Positions 1 to 10,811 of a stretch of DNA of 64,000 bases are shown here, in pieces (the first letter of the stretch is position 1; each line of letters begins with the position of its first letter). This DNA comes from Dactylorhiza incarnata (taxonomy: Eukaryota; Streptophyta; Magnoliopsida; Asparagales; Orchidaceae). The notes below the pieces were generated by a model, which did not search any database, had not been told where the DNA came from, and saw only the letters and a list, made by a program, of their open reading frames with translations. A program made the translations under genes and the position numbers. The DNA lies in the NCBI GenBank assembly GCA_033032865.1, contig JAWHQI010000019.1, positions 16,596,001 through 16,660,000 of the forward strand, in the 5' to 3' direction.

Positions 1-1152
1 GCTCGAGATCGGCAAGAAGTTGTCCGGACTCAGCAGGAGTCCGCGAAGCAGATCGAGGCCATGAACCAGGTTCTGGCCGCGATCTCCCAGAAGATCCTTC
101 CTCAAGCCTCTCAGATCGCTACTCCTGACCGAGTGGCAAGCGGTCACCATAGCGATCATCCCGTTTTCCAGCCCGCAGCTCCTCAGCGATCTCAGCATGA
201 GGAGTTCGCCACCCGTCGTAATTCTTTCCGAGCCGCAGCCCAGGGGCCTCCGGCTCAGACCTTGAATTTTGAAGAAGGGTTTGCTTACCCTCAAGATCCT
301 CCAGCTCCTTTTCTTCCTCCAGGACCTTCTATTTTTGGGGAGCCTTCCCCCTTCACTGATGAGATTCGTCGGGATCCAATTCCTCATGGATTCAGAGAGC
401 CCCGTCTTCCTGTGTATACAGGAGAGACCGACCCCATGTGTCATCTTCAAGCCTTCGAGTCTGCCGTGGCTCTCAGGAACATTTCAGATGGAGTGAGGTG
501 TAAGCTGATGGTCACCTCCTTCGATGGGTCAGCCATGGAATGGTTCTATAAGCTGCCTTGTCAGTCTATCCCAAGCTTTGCCGCCCTAAGGCAAGAGCTC
601 CTCCTGAGGTTCGCCACCGCAAAGAAAAGGAAGAGTGGTCCTGCGACCCTCTTCAAAATTAAGCAAGGGGACAGCGAGACTGCAGCGCATTTCGTTGATC
701 GCTTTCAGAAGGAGATCTTGGGCGTCAGAGACATGGACCCCGAACTCTATATGGTAGCTTTGATCAGCGGCTTGCAGGAGGGTCCTCTGAAGTTCAAAGT
801 CACAACCAAAGAGCCTGGCTCCTATCAGGAGCTGATCAGCATTGCCAATCGCTATATAGAAGGGGAAATCAACAACCCTACCTATGTGAGCAATCTGACC
901 AACAGAGCCACCCAGAAAGGCTCTGCGGGATTCTATCCTGCTCCATCTTCCTCGAAAACTAAACAGGAGCTTCCACCTCCAGCTCCAAGAGGTAAGAATT
1001 ACCGCAGCAACCGCTTCAACCGAGGTAATCAATTTTTCCCACCTCAAAATTCATTTCTTCAAACTCCTGCTACTCTCTGCTCCGCAAGTCACCCCCATCC
1101 ACCAGATCCAGTACGCTCAACCTCCTCATCTACCCGTTCCTTCACTTTATAA
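1..1152 (+). pseudogene. gag: Tat-A gag (capsid polyprotein), 5'-partial
   Basis: The frame is open from base 1, before the first ATG at 61, so the gene begins outside the window. It encodes the structural protein that forms the cytoplasmic virus-like particle. From about 400 to 870 the protein matches the Retrotrans_gag core: a PVYTGETDP-type entry motif, the helical AMEWFYKL segment, then HFVDRFQKEI and ISGLQEGPLKF. The C-terminal tail is proline and asparagine rich. The frame ends at 1150-1152. Related coding sequence continues in a second frame (about 1142-1247) and a third frame from 1251, so at least two frameshifts separate it from the zinc knuckle and protease. Confidence 0.88.
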
Positions 1153-1250
1153 TGAATCCCAAGAGTCCTTCACGGACTTTGGTGTTTCTATGAATGAAGT
1201 GCTGCAAGTTCTCCAGAAACAACCCTTTTTTAAGAGGCCAGCTCCGCTGA

Positions 1251-2344
1251 ATTCTGATCCGAAAACCAGAAACCCAAACCCTCTACTGTGAGTATCACAG
1301 AGATAGAGGGCATTTGACAGAGGATTGTAGAGCTCTCCGCCTATTTTTAGAGAAACTGTTAAAGGAGGGAAAGCTTCGCGATCTCATTCAAAAGAATGAC
1401 TCTGCCAAAGCTTCAACCTCCAAGGCCAAGGAGGTAGCAGAAGTCCACTGGGAGTGCGAGGAAGTAGATGATGTTGGCCATCTGGGCAACATCGGTTTTC
1501 CCAGCGAATGTGTAGACGCTAATGATGAGGGTGCCTTGGGCAACCTTTTCTGCATCCATGGTGGTGCAGGCCCGGAGTCCTCGAGAAAGGCAAGTCTAAA
1601 GAGAGTTTATCAGTCAGAGGTTGCCGCTACTTCTTCGACTCCGATTCGAGGGACGGTCACCTTTGGAGATGAAGATCTTCCTCAGACCGCGAATCCCTTT
1701 GACGATGCAGTCGTCATCAAAGCTGTGATCGAAAACTATACGGTGGAAAAAATTCTAGTAGATACGGGGAGCTCAGTCAATGTGCTTTTTAAGCCTGCTT
1801 TTGAGGCATTAAAGACAGGTAAACCTCTCCTACCAACTGAAGGACCTCTTTATGGTTTTTAAGGAGAAAAGAAAGAAGTTGAAGGGCTCGTCACCCTCTC
1901 CGTGATTCTTGGAGGAATAGTAAGGCTGGTCAAATTTATAGTCGTTGATGCTCCCAGTAGCTACAACGCAATTTTCGGGAGACCTTTTTTGAACGGGTAT
2001 CAAGCCATTGTCTCCACTTATCATCAAGCGGTGAAGTTCGCCTTGAATGGCAAACAACATCGAATCAGGAGCGACCCCAGGAAAGCTAGAGAATGCTATG
2101 TAAAGACGGTCAACATGATCATGTCTTCTCCACCCCAGGAGGTTATGATGACTGAATCCATCGAAGTTCCTGAACAAGTTCAAGTCGCAGAAGAGGTGGA
2201 GGATGTGAGAGATGGAGTTCGCTTGGAGCCTGCCCAAGCAACTCAAGCTATTCAGATCAGCGAGGAAGATGAGAGCAAGAGCCTCTCCATCAACGCTGAA
2301 TTATCCGAGGCTGACAAGAGTCAGCTCATCTCTTGTTCTGCAAA
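1251..2344 (+). pseudogene. Tat-A gag zinc knuckle and aspartic protease
   Basis: The frame opens after a stop at 1248-1250. At 1284-1337 it encodes a knuckle of the Tat type (CEYH spacing followed by GH and a final C), the nucleic-acid-binding end of gag. The aspartic protease follows at about 1690-2110, with the catalytic LVDTGSS at 1758-1778 and the YNAIFGRP flap region near 1960. This enzyme would cleave the gag-pol polyprotein. An in-frame TAA at 1860-1862 interrupts the protease; the sequence on both sides stays in the same frame, so it is a simple nonsense change. Near 2345 the coding frame moves by one base into the reverse transcriptase. Confidence 0.82.
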
Positions 2345-3300
2345 ATTTAGATATCTTCGCTTGGTCGGCAGACGACATGCCTGGAGTGGATCCAGATGTT
2401 GCTTGCCATCACCTCAACATCAGCCCAAATGTCATCCCAATTCAGCAAAGGAAGAGGACTGTAGCAGCCACTCTGGCTCAACATATCCGTGAGGAAGTAG
2501 AGAAGCTCCTGAGGGCGAAGTTCATCCAACCGATCCAATATCCTGAGTGGGTGTCAAACGTTGTAATGGTAACAAAGCCAGGTGGAAAGTGGAGGATGTG
2601 TGTCGATTTTACCAAAGTCAATAAAGCTTGCCCCAAGGATTGCTATCCCTTGCCTCAGATAGATTCTTTAGTGGATTCTGCGGTAGGTTATTCTTTTATG
2701 AGTTTTTTAGATGCTTTTTCAGGTTATCACCAAATCAGGATGCATAAATTGGATATACCGCATACTTCGTTTATCACAAATGATGGTTGCTTCTGTTATC
2801 TCGTGATGCCTTTTGGGTTGAAAAATGCTGGAGCAACTTACCAAAAAATGATGGATACAGTTTTCAAAAGTCAGAAGGCAAGAAACCTTGAGGTGTATGT
2901 CGATGACCTCTTGGTGAAAAGCAAATCCTTCTCCTCTCATCTCAAAGATCTCTCGGAAACTTTTGCAACCCTACGAACCTTCAATATGAGGTTGAATCCA
3001 TTAAAGTGTGTTTTTGGAGCAAACAGAGGTAAATTTTTGGGTCATCTCCTCACTCCAGAAGGGTTAGAACCAAATCCAGATAAGGTAAAAGCTATTTTGG
3101 AAATGCCACCTCCCAAAACCCCAAAAGAAGTTCAACAGTTGGGAGGGAGAATGGCAGGCTTGAGTCGATTCATCTCCCGGTCAGGGGATAAAAGTGCACC
3201 TTTCTTTAAGACCCTCCGGGGAGGGACCAAGTTTGAATGGACTCAAGAGTGTAATGATGCTTTCAGTCAGCTTAAAAAGCAGTTAACGTCAAAATTCCTC
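2345..3300 (+). pseudogene. pol: Tat-A reverse transcriptase
   Basis: It copies element RNA into DNA. Motifs in order: NLDIFAWSADDMPGV at the entrance, WRMCVDF and DCYPLPQID, FLDAFSGYHQI (first catalytic Asp), MPFGLKNAGATYQ, and the catalytic YVDDLLVKS at about 2896-2922, then FLGHLLTPEG in the thumb. These are all typical of Tat pol. The core domain is uninterrupted between about 2345 and 3290. Near 3290 the frame shifts by one base and continues into RNase H. The apparent start at 2212 is only the upstream edge of the open frame. Confidence 0.88.
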
Positions 3301-5440
3301 TGCTCCAAAGCCCGCGAGAAGGGGAAGATCTTTTCCTCTATTTGGGAGTTGGCACCGATGCTATAAGCTCTGTTTTGGTCCGAGAAGAGAAAAAGAAACA
3401 ATTTCCAATTTACTATGTAAGACGAATTTTGAAGAATGCAGAGACTCGATATCCAATCCTAGAGAAGCTAGCCTTAATGCTCATAATTTCAGCAAGAAGA
3501 CTAAGACCGTATTTTCAAGCTCATTCGATTTTAGTCATCACTAACCTTCCATTAAAGAGTGTCTTGGAGAAGCCGGAGCATTCAGGCAGATTGGCAAAGT
3601 GGGCAATAGAGCTCAGTGAGTTTGACATATCCTATGTTCCAAGAATGGCAATCAAAGCTCAAGTATTAGCGGACTTCATGGTGGATGCTAAAGAAGTTGA
3701 ATCGCAGAAGGGGGTCAGAGTGCCCCTTGCCTGGAAAATCTTCGTGGATGGAGCCTCAGGGAAAAATTCTTCCGGGGCAGGAGTTATCTTAATCAACCCA
3801 AATGGAGTAAGGCTTCATCAAGAACTGAAGTTCTATTTTCAAGTAACAAACAATCAAGCGGAATATGAGGCTTTGCTAGCCGGTCTCAAGTTTGCCAGGG
3901 AGATGGGGATTGACGATGTCGAAGTTTTCACAGATTCTTTGGTGATGGCTTCTCAAGTAAATGGGATTTTTGAGAATAGAGATAGTATTTTAAAGCAGTA
4001 TTTAACTCTGGTAAAAATTGAGGTTGGGAAATTCAAAAGCTTTACCATCGATCATATTCCAAGAGGTGAGAACGTGGAAGCAGATGAGTTGGCAAAGCTT
4101 GGGCTTCTCTCAGGAGGAACAACTTCGGAGTTGTTTCGCCCGGCGATTGAAGAAGGAGAGGTCATGGAGATTGATCAACGTCCATCTTGGATAGATCCGT
4201 TTGTTCAATTTCTTTCGACTGGAGATTTCCATTCAGCAATAAAAGATAGAAAAAGGTTTAAGCGGAAAGCGGCTAACTATTATCTTGTTGCAGGAGTGCT
4301 TTATAGAAGAACTTTTCTATCGCCATTAGCACGGTGTGTTTCGGAAGAAGAGATTCCGGCGATCCTCCAGGAAGTCCATTCTGGAGAATGTGGAAGTCAC
4401 TCTGGAGCTAGAACTTTGGAGAAAAGAATTCTGAGGCAAGGCTATTTTTGGCCCCAGATGAGGAAGGATGCGGAGAAATTTGCTAAGAAATGTGTAAAGT
4501 GCCAGAAGTTTGCTCCTCTCCAAAATCAACCGGCTCAACAACTTAAGTCGATAGCAACTCCATGGCCGTTTGCAGTTTGGGGAATGGATCTGATTGGGCC
4601 TTTCCCTATGGCAAGTGGGCAGCGGCGATATATCATAGTCATGATTGACTATTTTAGCAAATGGATAGAGGCAAAAGCATTGGCCAAAATTACCACTCAA
4701 GTCATGAAAAACTTTATTTGGGGAGAGATAGTATGTCGACACGGGATTCCAGTGGCAATCATCACGGATAATGGTTCTCAATTCAACAATTCAACTCTTA
4801 TTAATTTCTGCAAACAAATTGGCATTGAGCTTCGTTTCGCTTCCGTGCATCATCCTAGAAGCAATGGGCAGGTAGAGGCCGCCAACAAACTCATCATAAA
4901 TCTCTTGAAAAAGAAGGTAGAAAACGTTAGGGGCAACTGGGCAGAACAACTACCTTCCGTCTTATGGGCCTTGAGGACAACTCCGAGTTCTGCTACTGGG
5001 GAAACTCCGTTCAAATTATCACACGGTTCCGAAGCCCTTATTCCGGTAGAATTTGAAGTGAAAAGCCCAAGAGTATTATTGGCGCAACAAAATCAAATCG
5101 AGTGGATGGAAGAAAATGATGAAGAGTTAAAATGCAGCCTTGATTTAATTGAGGAATTGAGAGATACTGCAATCATCAGACAGGAAGAGGTGAAAAGAAG
5201 AATGGCGAAGTTGTTCAATAAGAATGTAAGAACCAAGAATTTGCTGTTGGAGATCTAGTCTTGAAGAAGGTAGATGCAGCAGCAAGGGCTGGTTCAGTTG
5301 GAAAGCTTCATCCAAATTGGGCAGGGCCGTTCGTAGTAAAGAATGTGCTTAAAAATGGTGCTTACCATCTCCAAACTTATGAAGGAGAAGAGTTGCCCCA
5401 TTCCTGGAGCGGAGATGATCTCAAGCTTTTCTTCTCTTAA
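3301..5440 (+). pseudogene. pol: Tat-A RNase H, archaeal-type RNase H and integrase
   Basis: The first RNase H (about 3300-3690) is weak: the catalytic acids are not convincing, as is usual for the decayed RNase H of Tat. A second, archaeal-type RNase H follows (about 3730-4110) with a full acidic set: FVDGASG, NNQAEYEA, VFTDS and EADELAKL. Integrase (about 4320-5240) has the HHCC zinc region (HSGECGSHSG through CVKCQKF) and the DDE core: GMDLIGPFP, ITDNGSQF, NGQVEAANK. A one-base shift near 5239 moves the C-terminal module (FAVGDLVLKKVD, HPNWAGPF, WSGDDLKLFFS) to another frame ending with TAA at 5438-5440. Apart from these shifts the coding sequence is well preserved. Confidence 0.88.
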
Positions 5441-6865
5441 ATGTTCGTACCTAATTCACTCATTCCTTGATCCTCACTCTTTTCTTTTCTTAAACATCAT
5501 GCAGGTATCACCAAGGCATTCGCAATACAAGTGTTGGATGATAAATCTTAAAAATAAGTTGATTTTTGAAAAGCCAAAAAACCTGTCAAGTGAGATATCG
5601 CCGGATCCTACTATCTTCCCCCTCGACTGGTTAACTCGACGTGTAATTCTGCCAGGACCACAGATGTCGGGGAGATTTCGAATCTGTGTAGCAGTAGCTC
5701 GCCAAGCTCGAGCGGTGGAAGTTTGGGATACCGGGTCCTTGCTGACATCTGGCACACCTCAGCATTTTAAGGAGGTCTAGGTGGCTGGCTCAGCTCTGTC
5801 ATGCATTGAAAAGGACATTGTTACAATCTTAATGATCTCTCAGGGAAAGCAATGTCGGTGTAGCCTCCGCGGCATGACCACACCTTCCCTACCGATCATT
5901 TTTTGATTTGTAACTCTCGAATACTCGATGAAGCGTGGTTAGATAAGGGGCGGCAAGAAACATCTATGGCCGTCACCTGAATCTTAGATTGGCAAAATTA
6001 CAACAAACTCAGTAGTCCTTTAAGAAAAGTGTCGGTATAGCCTCCGCGGCATGACCACACTATCCCTTTAAGTCATTTTCGAGATCCATTTTTCTATTTT
6101 TCCTTACTATAAAGGTCTTATTCATTCCTGTACTGGGATCGGGCGGTCAGCAGTTTATGAGACTGCATGTTCCTCCCTACAAAGAATGAAATCGTTTGTG
6201 ATCGTCGGATGAAATTCTTTCAGGATAATTAAGGTCGCTATTCAGGAGTCTCCTATGCCAGCTTGATAGAGATCGTCCCGGCCTCAACAAAATCGAGATT
6301 TCAATTTTCCCTGTTACTCAAAGTTACATGGAATAATCATGATGCTCTGTTTCACATCAAATGGAAGTTGGATCTTTTTCTTCAAAAGGGCGGTCTGAAT
6401 ATAATGTGATCGCTGAAATGAAAATTCATAAGGAGTTATTTCCTTGTTTCAAGAAATAACCTTTGACTACCAAGGGATCGTTAGACGGATTTCCTGGAAG
6501 ACCTTTGGGCGCCGATCACCCAGAATCTAATGCGTTCAAATCATTCTCTTGTAGTTTCCTTATATTTCGATCTGTGTAATATGAGACCGCAAAACTATTG
6601 TGAATAAGATTATTTCCTGATCATGTCTTTGGTGTCTTTTCCAAGAGATCGCTACTTAAAGTTCGTTAATGATTAAATTATGATTAAACTCGAGGCATTG
6701 AGATTGAATGCCGATTTTAGATTCAGAAGGACAAATCAATATATGCATCAAAAATAAACTCATGCACTTAGGCAAAACCCAACAGATATCAAATTTTATA
6801 TACTCTGAAATATCAATTACAACAAGACCGCTCGGCCTCCGAAAAGGAAAAAGGGAAATTACAAT
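5441..6865. other. Tat-A spacer between pol and the antisense genes
   Basis: This 1.4 kb is without a convincing coding region. It contains a two-copy direct repeat (annotated separately) and several scattered GATCG-rich stretches. Short open frames here have no recognisable content. In Tat relatives this position is the hypervariable 3' untranslated region. Confidence 0.6.
5853..6062 (+). repeat. Two-copy 32-bp direct repeat, 178 bp apart
   Basis: The block starting TGTCGGTGTAGCCTCCGCGG at 5853-5884 recurs at 6031-6062 with two changes near its centre and end. It carries GCCTCCGCGGCATGACCACA in both copies. It may be the start of a tandem-repeat family like those in Tat-C and Tat-D at the same position, but with only two copies. 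Confidence 0.7.
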
Positions 6866-8576
6866 TCACTCTTTCTTTGATCTCTTGGAAGACCGCTCGC
6901 CTGAAGAAGAAGAATCAGTTTCTGCAGAAGGTTCTTCTAAACTATTCCCTGGAATTCTAGATCCAGAGCTCGAGCTCGAACTGGAATCCAGACCAAGGGT
7001 ATAGCGGCTTCCGCTCTCTTCGTCTTCAATCACGATATTTTCCTCTTGATCTGCGGTCTCATCAGCAGCATCAGCGGATTCTTCAGCAGCATCCGCGGTC
7101 TCTTCAGCAGTCATAGATTGTTCTTCAATTCTCTGTGCCGCGTCAGGGAAGAGATCGGCAAATGTGACGTCTTTATGCTCTTCAGTAAAACCACCGCGGT
7201 TACGAACCTCGTCCAGCACCTGGTTGGCGGTCTCTTTTATATGATGCATCAAAGCCCTCTGGAAATCCGGATTCTCAGGGTCGTAAGCCGCTTTTTCAGA
7301 TTGCTGCAAAAGAAATATATGTCAGACCGCACGATCACAGGTAACACATTCATAAAACAAGAAAAATTCTCACTCTTCTTTCTTCTTGCAAGGCAGTTAT
7401 TTCGTCCAGAGCGCTGCAAAGAGACCGCCCCATATGGTGATTCAAAATTGTACTTCTAGCAGTCACTTGAGCGCAGAGGTCGGGAAGCGCATCGGTCTCA
7501 ATATTTAATATCTCATTTGTGTTCTTTTTCCCGTACAAAGCTGAAGTGACCGCATATGCGTGACGGGTCACCTTCCCGCTCCATAAGGGTAAATCAGTGG
7601 ATACCTTCACAGAATTTCCTGAGGCCGCCCATTTGAGGAGAGGCTTTCCTTTGATATCCTTCATTCTTCTTTTAAAACCCACCAAGGGAAAAACTTGCTC
7701 GGCGGTCTCAGAAGTTACGCCGAACACGTCGGCCTCACGCTTCAGCCTCCTCTCCCTCTGAGTAAGAACTTCTGCTGCTGGGGAGATAGGGTCTAGTGCA
7801 GGGACCACGAAGCTCGCTAAAAGTAAAGAAGGGTTTTAAGTAAAAACATTCAAAAAGACAAAAGGAAATTGTTCGAGACCGCAAGAAAAATTTACTTTCA
7901 GCAGGGGTGATCTCGGCGATCTCGGGCCAGATCGCTAGATAATAAACAAGATCGATCCTCTTGCCCGCCAAGAAGGCCAGAATCTTCAGCTCCTCCTCTG
8001 AGACCGCCTTTATCTTCTTAAAAATGCTGTCAGGTCGCGGAGAGGGTGAGCTCCTGAGACCGCCAAGGTCACCCTCAAAAACAAGGAATCTTTCTGTCCA
8101 GAAAGAAATTTTGTTAGGAAGGTTCAGAATTTTTATTCCATCTGCTGAAAAATACATCAATCCTTTAAATTCTTCTTTCTTTCTGCCTTCTTTCAAATTT
8201 TCGCAGTGAAGGTTGCCCGGAACAAATTCATTGTGAATTTCACTCTTTTCGATCTCAAATAATTGATGAAGACATTAACCAGACCGATGGAGTTCGGAGC
8301 CAGCTGGGCAAGTACGAAGCCATAGTATTCCAGAATCTCTAACCATTCCCAAGGGAGTGGAATCCTCAGCCCATTATCAAAGTGATCGATGGGGATGATA
8401 AATTTCTTCTCCTCTACAAAGTTTAACCTTTCTTGTTCAGTTGGCGGTCTCACAACCACCTGAGTTTGGATCATATATTTCTTTATAAACTCAATGTATT
8501 CATCCTTTGATAAACGTCCTTGTTTGTGATCGGCGTTCAGGAAGATAGTAGCAGAAGAAGCACGAGCGGACACCAT
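6866..8576 (-). CDS. Tat-A antisense gene 1: putative gypsy-type transposon protein (Transposase_28-like), spliced
   Basis: The gene is read on the strand opposite to pol. The start is chosen at ATG 8576-8574, about 70 nt after a minus-strand TATA box. The N-terminal 120 residues match the plant 'putative gypsy type transposon' family: RPPTEQERL, then GLRIPLPWEWLEILEYYGF, LAPNSIGLV and NLFRATF. Two introns fit the GT-AG rule and keep the frame: 7895-7817 (79 nt, GTAAAT to TTTTAG) and 7373-7304 (70 nt, GTGAG to TTTGCAG). The third exon encodes an acidic, serine-rich tail ending SSKRSKKE. One base is apparently missing near 8190 in a T run, so this copy is probably not functional. The family's role is unknown; it may act in trans for Tat elements. 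Confidence 0.72.
7304..7373 (-). other. Intron 2 of antisense gene 1 (70 nt)
   Basis: The donor is AAGA followed by GTGAGAA. The acceptor is a pyrimidine-rich TTTCTTTTGCAG. Removal joins ALQEERR to QSEKAAY in phase 0. Without splicing the upstream frame stops a few codons later (RIFLVL and stop). Confidence 0.7.
7817..7895 (-). other. Intron 1 of antisense gene 1 (79 nt)
   Basis: Read on the minus strand, the exon ends GCTGAAA, the intron begins GTAAAT and ends CTTTACTTTTAG, and the next exon starts CGAGCTTC. Without removal the frame runs into a different frame; with removal it continues as SFVVPALDP without interruption. The size is normal for a short plant intron. Confidence 0.7.
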
Positions 8577-8645
8577 ATTCAGTGATCGCTGAGATCGGAG
8601 CTTATAGAGCAATCAAGAAGGCATAAATAAAGACCATGAAGACAG

Positions 8646-8655
8646 CTATTTATAG
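8646..8655 (-). promoter_or_regulatory. TATA box of antisense gene 1
   Basis: On the minus strand the sequence is CTATAAATAG, a textbook plant TATA box, 70 nt upstream of the ATG at 8576. Transcription would start near 8615-8625. It suggests the antisense gene has its own promoter and does not depend on the LTR. Confidence 0.65.
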
Positions 8656-8943
8656 AAGACCAAGGGTCATTTCGTAATCATTACATATTGAAGACCGTCC
8701 AGCTAAAACATGATCAGACCCGCCCGACCTATGCAAAGTAATATGAAAGCATACTATGGTAGGCGATCTCAATCAATAAAAAATACAGCAGCAATACAAA
8801 CAATCCAGGCATAAAGAGATCGAAGTTTAACAAATCAAGACCACAATATTAAAACAAAACAGCCACAGATATGGGACTAACAGTGAAAATATTACAAGAT
8901 ATATTGTTCAAGCATAGAGATCGCTCGATCTCAAGATTAATGT

Positions 8944-9486
8944 TCATCTCCTAAGAGGCCTGTTCCTCCCTACATGAGCAGCGACATCTTGCATGTCGTT
9001 CACTGCGGCCATAACCGACACCAGGCTGTGGTTAGCCAACATCGCAGACCGGTGAATTTTCGACATTTCCTTGTCCACCTGCTCCATGGGGATCAGTACA
9101 ATCTCGGGTTGCGGTCTCTCCGCCGGATGATCGCTGGAGGCTCCCGGTCGCATCAGCATCTTACCGTGACCACTCCTCAGCCTCTCGTTTTCCGCGGACA
9201 GCGCCGCAGCTTTTCCCCTGTAGTATTCAGCCTCTTTTTCAGCCATCTTAAGAGCCCGCGCGATCTCGGCAACCCTCAGATCGCATTCTTCACGAATCCT
9301 CTTCTCATTGGAACGCAATCTTTCTTCAAGATCGCAGATCTGGTCATTCTGCGTCCGCTCCCTCATCAGCATAGAACGAACATCCTCGAACATGGGGTTA
9401 AGGATGTTGGTTAACTGAGGAGTGATCTCGATGGGTCGAGGAAGTTCTCCCTCCTCGATCTCAGCATTTTTGTTATCTGCGGCCAT
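8944..9486 (-). CDS. Tat-A antisense gene 2 segment: coiled-coil protein
   Basis: Open minus-strand frame of 180 codons starting ATG at 9486. The middle (residues about 45-110) is a charged heptad-like coiled coil (ERTQNDQICDLEERLR, ALKMAEKEAEYYRGKAAAL). The tail ends GRNRPLRR. I do not recognise a catalytic domain. It lies upstream of antisense gene 1 in the same direction. It may be a separate gene, or the last exon of the charged protein at 9648-10811: the piece between (9647-9487) includes coding-like sequence in another frame, but no splice sites that I would defend. Confidence 0.55.
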   Translation of the reverse strand: MAADNKNAEIEEGELPRPIEITPQLTNILNPMFEDVRSMLMRERTQNDQICDLEERLRSNEKRIREECDLRVAEIARALKMAEKEAEYYRGKAAALSAENERLRSGHGKMLMRPGASSDHPAERPQPEIVLIPMEQVDKEMSKIHRSAMLANHSLVSVMAAVNDMQDVAAHVGRNRPLRR

Positions 9487-9647
9487 AGGAGATGGATTAT
9501 TTCAATCATAAGCATATAATCAAATAAACTTTTTTGAATAAGCAGAAAGAGTACTTGGAAAAAAGTCGAGATCGCAGTCACGTAAAGCCTTTCCGATATC
9601 TTTAGTGACCGCGGGATCTGCGGTCAAAGAAAGACGATCTGATCCCC

Positions 9648-10811
9648 TTAAGCGCTCCAGATCCGTTCTTTCCAAATCTCTTTTCTGCGTTTTTCCCCCT
9701 CTTTTCGTCTCCTTTTTAATTCCTCGTTACTTAAGAAGACATTGTCGGTCTCAATAAAAACGATCCCGTGTTTTCTTTCAGGAGAAGCAAAACGAACCGT
9801 AGGAAATGGAGGGAACTCGGCTGACTGAAGAATCGTTTTATTCTTACCAGCTCGCGAAATCGAGGCCGCCGCCGCACGATCTGCTGCAACCTTGTTCGAA
9901 CGATCTCCCTGGAGAAAATCATCCGGGAGACCGCTAGAAAGCACAGTTTTTTCCTTGGTAATCTGCGGCCTCTCCACGGTCTCATCGCCGTTTTTATCCA
10001 AAGTCTGCAAGACAACCTTTTTTCTCTCTTCAGCGATCAGGGCCGCCTTTTCCTCAGCGACCCTGACCGCTTCTTTCTTCTTCTCCTCAGCGATCAGAGC
10101 CGCTTTTTCCTCAGCAACTCTGACCGCCTCCCTCCTCTTCTCCTCTTCTTCCTTTTCCTTCTTATCTTTCTTCTCCTTGTCTCTCTTCTTCTCCTCGTCC
10201 TCCCTCTTTTTCTTCTCTTTTTTCTCCTTCTTTTCTTTCTTATCTTTCTCTTCTTTCTCCTTTTCTTTCTCTTCTTTTTCCCTCTGCTCTTCTACCACTT
10301 TTTCTTTCCTCCTCTTCACTATCTCTTCCATTTCTATCTTTTTTCTTTCCTCCTCTTTTGCCTTGATCGTTGTGTCGGCGATCTCCTTCTCCCTGCCCGC
10401 GATCTCCTCATCAACGGCGGCATTTCTGAGAGCTGAAGCCTCTAAGGGATCCAACACCTGCAATGATGAAAAAGATGAATTGTTAGAAGAAACCTCATCA
10501 AGATAGGCGATTAATCCAGAATCATCCTCTCTTGGTAAGGCTGAGACCGCGGGAAGGAAGGGGAGATCGCCCTTGGCATTCACCTTCTGAAAATCAGCGG
10601 AGTCCTCCAGATCGATGGATTCAGAAAATCTGGTCGCCTCCATGGCGGTCACATCTCCCCCTTCCTCATTTCTTCTGCTCCTCTTATAAGTTAAACTAGA
10701 TGGACTTGTATTCTTCCTTTTCCTGTCCTTTGCAGCGATCTCCTGTTCAGCGATCTTCTGCCTTAAGGATTCGGCCTCAGCTCCCTTCTGGCGCAGCCCA
10801 GCCAGAATCAA
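9648..10811 (-). CDS. Tat-A antisense charged protein, N-terminus truncated
   Basis: The minus-strand frame is open for 388 codons up to the junction at 10811. The codon at its apparent start is TTG and the frame is simply cut by the Athila sequence, so the true N-terminus is missing. It has a basic KRSRRNEE patch, an acidic DLEDSADF section, and about 150 residues of almost pure Lys/Glu helix, inside which a 19-residue block (EAVRVAEEKAALIAEE core) is present twice in tandem. The C-terminal part is again basic. Very high charge and A-rich coding suggest a long single helix or coiled coil. The function is unknown; it is probably part of the Tat antisense protein set. Confidence 0.5.
   Translation of the reverse strand: MILAGLRQKGAEAESLRQKIAEQEIAAKDRKRKNTSPSSLTYKRSRRNEEGGDVTAMEATRFSESIDLEDSADFQKVNAKGDLPFLPAVSALPREDDSGLIAYLDEVSSNNSSFSSLQVLDPLEASALRNAAVDEEIAGREKEIADTTIKAKEEERKKIEMEEIVKRRKEKVVEEQREKEEKEKEKEEKDKKEKKEKKEKKKREDEEKKRDKEKKDKKEKEEEEKRREAVRVAEEKAALIAEEKKKEAVRVAEEKAALIAEERKKVVLQTLDKNGDETVERPQITKEKTVLSSGLPDDFLQGDRSNKVAADRAAAASISRAGKNKTILQSAEFPPFPTVRFASPERKHGIVFIETDNVFLSNEELKRRRKEGEKRRKEIWKERIWSA

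Larger units (their letters stand above)
1..10811 (+). mobile_element. Tat-A: Ty3/gypsy Tat/Retand-like retrotransposon, partial
   Basis: The domain order on the plus strand is gag, CCHC knuckle, protease, reverse transcriptase, RNase H, archaeal-type RNase H, integrase, followed by a spacer and antisense genes. The second RNase H between the usual RNase H and integrase is the hallmark of the plant Tat lineage, and an antisense coding block between pol and the 3' LTR is known from Retand-like members. The 5' LTR and gag start lie left of the window. The right end is an abrupt junction at 10811/10812, inside an antisense gene on one side and inside an Athila RNase H on the other, so the 3' LTR is lost. 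Several frameshifts and at least one in-frame stop make it a dead copy. Confidence 0.9.

Noticed and set aside
9892..10506. Plus-strand frame of 204 codons rich in Ser and Phe
   Set aside because: It is the complement of the Lys/Glu-rich antisense frame (pyrimidine tract); no protein features.
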